Shown here one piece after another: positions 6,908 to 12,722 of a stretch of 22,087 bases of DNA. The first letter of the stretch is position 1; the number at the start of each line of letters is the position of its first letter. A program made the position numbers and the translations under genes. Source of the stretch: Microbacteriaceae bacterium (GTDB lineage Bacteria; Actinomycetota; Actinomycetes; Actinomycetales; Microbacteriaceae). The stretch is taken from positions 1-22,087 of the forward strand of contig JAAYAS010000050.1 of NCBI GenBank assembly GCA_012719255.1, read 5' to 3'. The notes beneath the pieces were generated by a model. It ran no database searches, was not told the origin of the DNA, and saw only the letters and a program-made list of their open reading frames with translations.

Positions 6908-8266
6908 GTGAGCGTTTCGAAGGTCTACGTCGCCCGTCTGGCGAGCACCCCGGTGTTCGACCCCGACGGCGATCGCGTCGGCCGATTCCGCGACGTCATC
7001 GTGAACTACCGCTCCGAGCACTCGCCGCACGTCAACGGCATCCTCGTCGAGCTCACCGGCACCCCGCGGCGCACCGTGTTCGCGCCGATGAGCGAGGTGT
7101 CGTCGATCGGCTCGGCGCAGCTCATCGTCGACTGGCCCGAGGTCGACCAGCGCTCGTTCGAGCAGCGCGGCGAGGAGGTGCGGGTGCTCGCCGACCTGCT
7201 CGACCGCGCCGCGACGATCCGCGCCGACGGCCGCCGCGGCGTCGTCGAGGACGTCGCCATCGTCGAGGACGACGCCGGCGAGTGGTCGATCGGCGAGCTC
7301 TTCCTCCGCCTGCCCCGCACCTCGAAGGCGCTGTTCGGCAAGGCGCCCACCGCGTACGCGAGCTGGGCCGAGATCGAGCTCGACCTCGACCCCGAGGGCG
7401 ACACGCCCGCCACCCAGTTCCTCACCGCGCACTCCGAGATGGCGCCGTCCGACCTCGCCGACGCGCTGCTCGAGCTGCCGGAGGAGCGGATGCTCGAGGT
7501 CGCCGAGGAGATCCCCGACGAGCGGCTCGCCGACGTGCTCGAGGAGATGCACGAGGACGACCAGGTCGTCATCATCGAGCACCTCGCCGAGGAGCGCGCC
7601 GCCGACGTGCTCGACCGCATGCAGCCCGACGACGCCGCCGACCTCGTCGCGCGCCTCGACGACGAGAAGTCGGAGTCGCTGCTCGCCCTAATGGAGCCCG
7701 ACGAGGCCGAGGACGTGCGGATGCTGCTCGAGTTCGAGCCCGACACCGCCGGCGGCCTGATGACGACCGACCCGATCATCGTCTCGGCCGACACCACGAT
7801 CGCCGAGGCGCTCGTGCTCATCCGCCGGCAGGAGATCGCCCCCGCGCTCGCGACCAGCGTGTTCGTCACCGTCTCGCCCTACGAGCCGCCGACGGGCCGC
7901 TACCTCGGGCTCGCGCACTTCCAGAAGCTGCTGCGCTACCCGCCGCACGAGCGGCTCGGCTCGATCATCGACAAGCGCATCGAGCCGGTGCGCACCACCG
8001 CGAGCGACGTCGACGTCGTGCGCGCGCTCGCCCGCTACGACCTCGTCGCGCTGCCGGTCGTCGACGACGACGAGCGGCTCGTCGGCGTGATCACCGTCGA
8101 CGACGTGCTCGACCACATCCTCCCCGACGACTGGCGCTCGGTGCCGCGCGAGGACTACCCGGAGACCGGCGCGATCACGCTGCCGGTGCGGGTCGCGCCC
8201 GCCGCCGAGGCCGCCGCCCCGCCCGCGAAGGGCCGTCGCGGCTTCCTGCGAGGAGGGCGGCGATGA
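6908..8266 (+). CDS. PRC-barrel / MgtE N-domain / CBS-pair protein lacking the Mg2+ channel domain
   Basis: A 452-aa soluble protein. Two PRC-barrel-like halves (FDPDGDRVGRFRDVIV near residue 16 and GRRGVVEDVAIVEDDAG near 110) are followed by an MgtE-type superhelical N domain (about 171-280, with the repeated LADVLEEM and AADVLDRM pattern). A CBS pair follows (about 285-345 and 361-407, with ALPVVDDDERLVGVITVDDVLDHIL). In true MgtE the CBS pair leads into a five-helix channel; here the protein ends in a basic tail with no membrane segment. It is therefore likely a Mg2+ or nucleotide sensor or an accessory protein, not a transporter by itself. Its TGA overlaps the next ATG (ATGA), and the following DUF1003 membrane protein may be its partner (inference). 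Confidence 0.88.
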   Translation: MSVSKVYVARLASTPVFDPDGDRVGRFRDVIVNYRSEHSPHVNGILVELTGTPRRTVFAPMSEVSSIGSAQLIVDWPEVDQRSFEQRGEEVRVLADLLDRAATIRADGRRGVVEDVAIVEDDAGEWSIGELFLRLPRTSKALFGKAPTAYASWAEIELDLDPEGDTPATQFLTAHSEMAPSDLADALLELPEERMLEVAEEIPDERLADVLEEMHEDDQVVIIEHLAEERAADVLDRMQPDDAADLVARLDDEKSESLLALMEPDEAEDVRMLLEFEPDTAGGLMTTDPIIVSADTTIAEALVLIRRQEIAPALATSVFVTVSPYEPPTGRYLGLAHFQKLLRYPPHERLGSIIDKRIEPVRTTASDVDVVRALARYDLVALPVVDDDERLVGVITVDDVLDHILPDDWRSVPREDYPETGAITLPVRVAPAAEAAAPPAKGRRGFLRGGRR

Positions 8267-8874
8267 CCGACGTCGACGACGACGAGGTGCTCGGCCGTCC
8301 GAAGTCGGACCGGCCCTCGCGCGCCGAGCGCACGCAGCGCCGCCGCCGGCGCGTCGAGCGCCGCGGCCGCGACGACAAGGGCGAGCAGCGCCGCGACGGC
8401 GATCTGCTCGGCCGCGTCATGGAGGGCATCGCCCGCGCCTCCGGCACGCCCGGGTTCCTGCTCGTGCTCACCGTGTTCGTCGCGGTCTGGCTCGGCTGGA
8501 ACACGCTCGCGCCGGCCGCCTGGCGCTTCGACTCGTCCGACCTCGGCTTCACGGTGCTCACGCTCGCGCTCTCGCTGCAGGCCTCGTACGCCGCGCCGAT
8601 GATCCTGCTCGCGCAGAACCGGCAGGACGACCGCGACCGCGTGCAGATCGAGCAGGACCGGCAGCGCGCCGAACGCAACACCGCCGACCTCGAGTACCTC
8701 ATGCGCGAGATCGTCGCCCTGCGGATGGCGATGAAGGACGTCGCCTCGAAGGACTTCATCCGCGCCGAGCTCAGCTCGCTGCTCGAGGACATCGAGGAGC
8801 TCGACGAACCCGAGCCCGAGCCCGAGCCGGACCCCGCGCCGACCGCCGGCGCCGACCGCGAGCCGCGCCCGTGA
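8263..8874 (+). CDS. DUF1003 family membrane protein
   Basis: A 203-aa protein. Residues 1-47 are very basic (Arg-rich). Two membrane helices follow (about 62-85, LVLTVFVAVWLGWNTL, and about 95-115), then the DUF1003 signature YAAPMILLAQNRQDDRDR. The rest is a charged coiled-coil-like region (about 125-185) and a Glu-Pro tail encoded by a short GAGCCC hexamer repeat at 8806-8829. The start ATG overlaps the upstream stop by 4 nt and has AGGAGG 6 nt ahead, so translation is both coupled and SD-driven. In Actinobacteria the DUF1003 gene commonly follows this CBS protein; its function is not established. Confidence 0.88.
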   Translation: MTDVDDDEVLGRPKSDRPSRAERTQRRRRRVERRGRDDKGEQRRDGDLLGRVMEGIARASGTPGFLLVLTVFVAVWLGWNTLAPAAWRFDSSDLGFTVLTLALSLQASYAAPMILLAQNRQDDRDRVQIEQDRQRAERNTADLEYLMREIVALRMAMKDVASKDFIRAELSSLLEDIEELDEPEPEPEPDPAPTAGADREPRP

Positions 8875-9980
8875 GCGCCCTCGCCGACCGCATCCGCGCC
8901 GAGCTCGCCCGCGTCGACGACCCCGAGCTGCGGCGCCCGCTCACCGAGCTCGGCATGATCGGCGCCGTCGAGGCCGACGGCGCCGGCCCCGTGCGCGTCG
9001 AGCTGCTGCTCACCATCGTCGGCTGCCCGGCCGCCGGCCGCATCGAGGCCGACGCCCGCGCCGCGATCGAGCGCGCCGTCGGCGACCGCCCCTACGACCT
9101 CGAGGTCGGCGTGATGACGAAGGCGCAGCGCGACGAGCTCGTCGCGCTCGTGCGCGCCGGCCGGCCGAGCGGCAACCCGTTCGGCGAGGGCTCGCTCACC
9201 CGCGTCGTCGCGGTGACGAGCGGCAAGGGCGGCGTCGGCAAGTCGACCGCGACCGTCAACCTCGCCGCGCAGCTCGCCGCCGACGGGCTCGCCGTCGGCA
9301 TCGTCGACGCCGACGTGCACGGCTTCTCGATCCCGGGCCTGCTCGGCATGGCCCCCGGCACGCAGCCGACGCAGGTCGGCGAGCTCATGCTGCCGCCGGT
9401 CGCGCACGGCGTGTCGGCGATCTCGATCGGCATGTTCCTGCGCTCCCCCGACGAGGTCGTCGCCTGGCGCGGGCCGATGCTGCACCGCACGCTCGAGCAG
9501 TTCCTCACCGATGTGCACTTCGGCGACCTCGACGTGCTGCTCCTCGACCTGCCGCCCGGCACCGGCGACATCGCGATCTCGCTCGGCCAGCTGCTGCCCG
9601 GCGCCGAGGCGGTCGTCGTCACCACGCCGCAGCCGGCCGCCGCCGAGGTCGCCTGGCGCTCGGGCGCGGTCGCCCGCAAGACCGGGATGCGCGTGGTCGG
9701 CGTCCTCGAGACGCTCTCGCCGGCGACCGGCCCCGACGGCGCGCGGTTCGCGCTCTTCGGCGAGGGCGGCGGCGCCGCCGTCGCCGAGCGGCTCGACGTG
9801 CCGCTGCTCGCGCAGGTGCCGATCTCGACGCCGCTGCGCGAGGCCGGCGATGCGGGCGCGCCGATCGTGCTCGCGCATCCCGGCGATCCCGCGGCGATCG
9901 CTCTGCGGGAGGCGGCGCGCGCCATCGCCCGCCGACCGCGCGGCCTCGCCGGCCGCCCGCTCGGGCTCAGCCCGGCCTAG
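8871..9980 (+). CDS. mrp: Mrp/NBP35-type P-loop ATPase, Fe-S carrier family
   Basis: A 369-aa cytosolic ATPase. The N-terminal MIP18/DUF59 domain (about residues 1-90) includes the single Cys in LLTIVGCPAAG. The C-terminal ParA/MinD-like domain starts at the deviant Walker A SGKGGVGKS (117-125) and contains VDADVHG and LLDLPPGTGDIA. Family members carry Fe-S clusters to apo-proteins. The usual CxxC between the IE(N/T)xS and FGxGGG motifs is absent: here the stretch reads LSPATGPDGARFALFGEGGG, as I recall for mycobacterial Mrp. The C-terminal GLAGRPLGLSP is also typical of actinobacterial Mrp. The GTG start overlaps the previous stop (GTGA), making it the third coupled gene of the operon. Confidence 0.93.
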   Translation: MSALADRIRAELARVDDPELRRPLTELGMIGAVEADGAGPVRVELLLTIVGCPAAGRIEADARAAIERAVGDRPYDLEVGVMTKAQRDELVALVRAGRPSGNPFGEGSLTRVVAVTSGKGGVGKSTATVNLAAQLAADGLAVGIVDADVHGFSIPGLLGMAPGTQPTQVGELMLPPVAHGVSAISIGMFLRSPDEVVAWRGPMLHRTLEQFLTDVHFGDLDVLLLDLPPGTGDIAISLGQLLPGAEAVVVTTPQPAAAEVAWRSGAVARKTGMRVVGVLETLSPATGPDGARFALFGEGGGAAVAERLDVPLLAQVPISTPLREAGDAGAPIVLAHPGDPAAIALREAARAIARRPRGLAGRPLGLSPA

Positions 9981-10012
9981 CGGCGCGCCGCGCGCACCGG
10001 GGCGGGCGCGCC

Positions 10013-10033
10013 GACGGCGCGGAGCGCCCCGTC
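10013..10033. terminator. Possible hairpin between convergent mrp and tatB
   Basis: GACGG (10013-10017) pairs with CCGTC (10029-10033), and the stem continues after one mismatch. It lies in the 66-bp gap between two convergent stops. The stem is imperfect. Confidence 0.35.
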
Positions 10034-10046
10034 GCACCTCGTGGGT

Positions 10047-10490
10047 CTAGGTCGCCTCGTCGTCGAAGGGCGCGAATCCGGGCCGCGCCGGGCCGGTCGC
10101 CGCGCCCTCGGCGCCCTCGGCGGCGTCGACCGCCCACGCCGGCCGCGAGGCGGCGATCGCGCTCGCCGCGGCCGCGCTCGTCGCGGCGGCGATGCCCGCC
10201 CCGACCGTCGGCGCCGGCTTCGGCTTCGCGGGGGTGTCGAGGTCGAACCAGGCGTCGCGGATGATGCGGCGCGGGTCGTACTGGCGCGGGTCGAGCTTGC
10301 GCCAGTCGTCGATGTCGAAGTCCTCGCCGAGCTCCTCGCTCACGCGCTCCTTCGCGGTGTCGGTCCAGCTGCGGGCCTTCTTGATGAGCTGGGCGAACTG
10401 CTGCGCGAGGCCCGGCAGCCGCTCGGGCCCGAAAATGAGCATGGCGATGACGCCGATGATCAGCAGCTTGTCGAACGTCAGTGCGCCCAT
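10047..10490 (-). CDS. tatB: Twin-arginine translocase subunit TatB
   Basis: A 147-aa protein with the TatA/B architecture: a short N-terminal membrane helix (residues 4-20), the FGPERLP hinge, then an amphipathic helix (GLAQQFAQLIKKARSW) and a charged cytosolic region up to residue 90. The tail is Ala-rich and probably disordered. FGPERLP followed by a long C-terminus favours TatB over TatA. TatB works with TatC to recognise twin-arginine signal peptides of folded exported proteins. The gene is monocistronic, converges on mrp and diverges from the O-methyltransferase over 38 bp. Its ATG has a TATCCT box exactly 6 nt upstream, implying a leaderless message. Confidence 0.92.
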   Translation of the reverse strand: MGALTFDKLLIIGVIAMLIFGPERLPGLAQQFAQLIKKARSWTDTAKERVSEELGEDFDIDDWRKLDPRQYDPRRIIRDAWFDLDTPAKPKPAPTVGAGIAAATSAAAASAIAASRPAWAVDAAEGAEGAATGPARPGFAPFDDEAT

Positions 10491-10496
10491 CGCACC

Positions 10497-10502
10497 AGGA
10501 TA
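10497..10502 (-). promoter_or_regulatory. -10 box for tatB (leaderless)
   Basis: On the minus strand TATCCT (10502 to 10497) is followed by 6 nt and the ATG at 10490. It lies back-to-back with the O-methyltransferase -10 box at 10514-10519. Confidence 0.65.
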
Positions 10503-10513
10503 GCCCGGAGCGG

Positions 10514-10519
10514 TAGCCT
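10514..10519 (+). promoter_or_regulatory. -10 box for the O-methyltransferase gene
   Basis: TAGCCT lies 9 nt before the ATG at 10529, predicting a leader of zero to three nucleotides. The two divergent -10 boxes are only 11 bp apart, so each polymerase footprint covers the other promoter. Confidence 0.5.
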
Positions 10520-10528
10520 TGTCGGATC

Positions 10529-11161
10529 ATGTCGGACTACGAGCTGAGCCGTCGCTACATCGACGAGCAGACCGAGGAGCGCGCGGAGCAGGCGCACGCC
10601 CGCCGCATGGCGCTCGAGCACGGCCTGCTCACGGTGTCGCCGACGCTCGGCGCGCACCTCGCGTTCGTCGCCGCGGCGCTCGGCGCCGAGCGGATCATCG
10701 AGGTCGGCTCGACCGCCGGGCTCACCTCGACCTGGCTGCGGCGGGGCGCGCCGCGGGCGGTGCTCACCTGCCTCGACGCCGAGTCGGAGTACCTCGCCGA
10801 GACCCGGCAGGCGCTCGTCGCCGCCGGCCACGCGCCCGCGCGCATCCGCTGCATCGCCGGCGAGCCGCTCGAGCTGCTGCCGCGGATGAGCGACGACTCC
10901 TACGACCTCGTCGTCATCGCCGGCGACCCGGCGCACGCCGCCGGCCACCTGCAGCACGCGCTGCGGATCGTGCGGCCGGGCGGCGCCATCCTCGTGCTCG
11001 ACGCGCTCGCCGGCGGCCGGGTCGCCGACCCGGCCCGCCGCGACCCGGTCACCTCCTCGCTGCGGGCGCTGCTGCGCGAGCTGCAGCGCCACCCCGACCT
11101 CGCCGCCTCGGTGCTGCCCATCGACGGCGGCGTGCTGCAGCTCACCACCGTCGCCGGCTGA
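10529..11161 (+). CDS. Class I SAM-dependent O-methyltransferase
   Basis: A 210-aa cytosolic protein of the O-methyltransferase type 3/24 family. The Rossmann motif I appears as RIIEVGSTAGLTSTWL (about residues 54-69), where GSTAG replaces the more usual GTGSG. An acidic motif II (CLDAESEYLAETRQAL) and motif IV DLVVIAGDPAH follow, then the strand-helix IVRPGGAILVLDAL. The usual catecholate-type Asp (FIDADK) reads VIAGDP here, so metal-dependent catechol chemistry is uncertain. A homologous methyltransferase lies near sigE and tatB in mycobacteria (Rv1220c, from memory). Substrate unknown. Confidence 0.85.
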   Translation: MSDYELSRRYIDEQTEERAEQAHARRMALEHGLLTVSPTLGAHLAFVAAALGAERIIEVGSTAGLTSTWLRRGAPRAVLTCLDAESEYLAETRQALVAAGHAPARIRCIAGEPLELLPRMSDDSYDLVVIAGDPAHAAGHLQHALRIVRPGGAILVLDALAGGRVADPARRDPVTSSLRALLRELQRHPDLAASVLPIDGGVLQLTTVAG

Positions 11162-11163
11162 GG

Positions 11164-11180
11164 GGCGGCCGGGGGCCGCC
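11164..11180 (+). terminator. Hairpin just after the O-methyltransferase stop
   Basis: GGCGGCC (11164-11170) and GGCCGCC (11174-11180) form a 7-bp GC stem with a 3-nt loop, 2 nt after the stop codon. Confidence 0.45.
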
Positions 11181-11200
11181 GCCGGCGGTCGGAAAACGAC

Positions 11201-11232
11201 GACGGGGCGCCCGGGATACCGGACGCCCCGTC
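11201..11232 (-). terminator. Terminator for the DUF3117 gene (possibly bidirectional)
   Basis: GACGGGGCG (11201-11209) pairs with CGCCCCGTC (11224-11232). Inside, CCGG pairs with CCGG around a GATA loop. On the minus strand the stem is followed within a few bases by TTTT, giving a standard intrinsic terminator 15 nt after the DUF3117 stop. Confidence 0.8.
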
Positions 11233-11247
11233 GGACGAGAACGCGGA

Positions 11248-11418
11248 TCAGCTCTCGACGGCGGCCGAAAGGGCCGATGCGAGCTCGGTCGCCTCCTCGT
11301 CGTTCACCGAGACGACCAGACGCCCGCCGCCCTCGAGGGGGACGCGGACGATGATGAGACGACCCTCGCGGACCGCCTCCATGGGACCGTCGCCGGTGCG
11401 CGGCTTCATTGCAGCCAT
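11248..11418 (-). CDS. DUF3117 small conserved actinobacterial protein
   Basis: A 56-aa protein beginning MAAMKPRTGDGP and containing the near-invariant VPLEGGGRLVVSV strand pair, which defines DUF3117. The start at 11418 is chosen because AGGAGG lies 8 nt upstream; the internal ATG three codons later is too far from it. The protein is a short beta-rich domain with no membrane segment. From memory, the mycobacterial homologue (Rv1211) has been described as a calmodulin-like protein, but I see no EF-hand here, so function should be treated as unknown. It diverges from sod, with 216 bp between the two start codons. Confidence 0.92.
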   Translation of the reverse strand: MAAMKPRTGDGPMEAVREGRLIIVRVPLEGGGRLVVSVNDEEATELASALSAAVES

Positions 11419-11538
11419 AAGCTCTGCCTCCTGTGCTGAGTTGTTCTCGGCTATTATCCCACTCCTCGCCGACAGGTCCGCCGACCGGGAGTCGGCGCTC
11501 GGCCATCTCGTGCCGCGGCGACCGATAATGACGCAGTA

Positions 11539-11579
11539 TTTCCATGCACGGGAATGGAAACCGGGATTCTGCGGTTTCC
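11539..11579. promoter_or_regulatory. Two overlapping inverted repeats upstream of sod
   Basis: TTTCCAT-N8-ATGGAAA (11539-11560) overlaps GGAAACCG-N8-CGGTTTCC (11556-11579). Both are perfect, both have 8-nt centres, and their centres are 18 bp apart. They end 15 bp before the sod -10 box, where an activator or repressor would bind. Regulator unknown. Confidence 0.5.
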
Positions 11580-11594
11580 CCGAACATCGACCGC

Positions 11595-11600
11595 TACAGT
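11595..11600 (+). promoter_or_regulatory. -10 box for sod
   Basis: TACAGT predicts a transcription start near 11607 and a leader of about 28 nt that carries the AAAGGA ribosome binding site before the ATG at 11635. No good -35 is seen at 17 bp, which fits a regulated promoter using the inverted repeats. Confidence 0.5.
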
Positions 11601-11634
11601 CGATCTGTCCCATGCACCTGCCGAAAGGACCCTC

Positions 11635-12240
11635 ATGGCTGAGTTCACTCTCCCCGACCTTCCCTACGACTACTCGGCGCTCGAGCCGCACATCTCCGCG
11701 AAGATCATGGAGCTGCACCACTCGAAGCACCAGGCGACCTACGTGAAGGGTGCGAACACGGCCCTCGAGCAGCTCGCCGAGGCGCGCGACAAGGGCGACT
11801 TCGCGAACATCAACAAGCTCGAGAAGGACCTCGCCTTCAACGTCGGCGGCGTCAACAACCACTCGATCTTCTGGACGAACCTCACCCCCGACTACGAGGA
11901 GCCCGCCGGCTCGATCAAGGACCTCCTCGACAACCAGTTCGGCGGCCTCGAGACCTTCAAGAAGCAGTTCGCCGCCGCGGCGCTCGGCATCCAGGGCTCG
12001 GGCTGGGCGGTGCTCGGCCGCGACAACGCGACCGGCAACGTGCAGACCTTCCAGCTGTTCGACCAGCAGGGCAACGTGCCGTTCGGCGTGACGCCCCTGC
12101 TCATGCTCGACATGTGGGAGCACGCCTTCTACCTCGACTACCTCAACGTCAAGCCCGACTACGTCGAGGCGTTCTGGAACATCGTGAACTGGAAGAACGT
12201 CGGCGAGCGCCTCGACGCCGCCGTCGCCGCGAGCAAGTAG
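11635..12240 (+). CDS. sodA: Superoxide dismutase (Mn/Fe type)
   Basis: A 201-aa cytosolic enzyme converting superoxide to oxygen and hydrogen peroxide. The N-terminal helical hairpin starts FTLPDLPYDYSALEPHIS. The four metal ligands are H28 (MELHHSKHQ), H76 (NNHSIFW), D159 and H163 (DMWEHAFYLDY). The GSGWAVL motif is also present. Length is normal and there is no signal peptide. The choice between Mn and Fe cannot be made safely from these residues. The ATG has AAAGGA 6 nt ahead. Codon use (AAG and AAC rich, almost uniform) suggests high expression. It is followed by a strong terminator, so it is monocistronic. Confidence 0.96.
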   Translation: MAEFTLPDLPYDYSALEPHISAKIMELHHSKHQATYVKGANTALEQLAEARDKGDFANINKLEKDLAFNVGGVNNHSIFWTNLTPDYEEPAGSIKDLLDNQFGGLETFKKQFAAAALGIQGSGWAVLGRDNATGNVQTFQLFDQQGNVPFGVTPLLMLDMWEHAFYLDYLNVKPDYVEAFWNIVNWKNVGERLDAAVAASK

Positions 12241-12261
12241 CCCGCGCTTCCGACCGCGCAC

Positions 12262-12298
12262 CGCGCCCCGTGCATCCTCCTCGGATGCGCGGGGCGCG
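12262..12298 (+). terminator. Strong terminator of sod
   Basis: Bases 12262-12277 pair with 12283-12298 in a 16-bp stem with one T-G wobble and a 5-nt loop, followed by TT. It starts 21 nt after the stop codon. Confidence 0.82.
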
Positions 12299-12344
12299 TT
12301 CGCGTCGGCGGGTCGAGCCCTGGCCCGCAGTGCGGCCCGCGCTC

Positions 12345-12553
12345 CCCCGGACGACCGGTGCGTTCCAGAACCACCGGTGGCCTTCTGGTCGGCCCGTGGC
12401 TCGCAGGTCGGCCAGTGGTTCGCAGAGCGACCGGCGATCCGCAGGCCGACCAGCGACCCGCAGAATGACCGCTCCTGCGGGACCGGCCAGTCTGCGAACG
12501 GGCGGCTGACCTGCGAACGGGCGGCCGGTCTGCGGGTCACCAGTCATTCCGCG
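12345..12553. repeat. Degenerate 19-bp repeat array with an orientation switch
   Basis: Cut into 19-mers, this stretch gives forward units starting at 12345, 12364, 12383, 12402, 12421, 12440 and 12459, then reverse-complement units at 12478, 12497, 12516 and 12535. The consensus is CGCAGRNYGRCCRSYSRYY. The CGCAG block is exact at 12402, 12421, 12440 and 12459, and its complement CTGCG ends at 12496, 12515 and 12534; the last unit has CGCGG. An isolated CGCAG at 12326 is also in phase. At the switch point CCGCAG (12458-12463) and CTGCGG (12475-12480) form an inverted repeat. The 19-nt period is not a multiple of 3, so protein repeats are unlikely. The remaining intergenic DNA to 12701 holds nothing else I can name apart from a short duplicated segment. 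Confidence 0.75.
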
Positions 12554-12660
12554 GCGGCGGCCGACCGGGCGGCGCCCCTCACGCCGCATCGGCGCCCGGC
12601 CTCGCCGGTCCATTGCTCGCGCGTGACGGCTCCGCACCCCGGGCCGCTCGGCGAGCGCGG

Positions 12661-12722
12661 CTTCAGCGCCGGACCTCGACCGGCCCACCCGGGCGTCGCG
12701 GCTAGCGCCGCTTCAGCGCCGG
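12661..12722. repeat. 12-bp direct repeat duplicating the 3' end of the acyl-CoA synthetase gene
   Basis: CTTCAGCGCCGG occurs at 12661-12672 and again at 12711-12722, exactly 50 bp apart. The second copy encodes the last residues (PALK) of the acyl-CoA synthetase; the first lies 30-41 bp beyond its stop codon. Confidence 0.5.

Noticed and set aside
12345..12553. CRISPR array
   Set aside because: Units are contiguous 19-mers with no spacers, the repeats are degenerate and change orientation, and there are no cas genes in the window.
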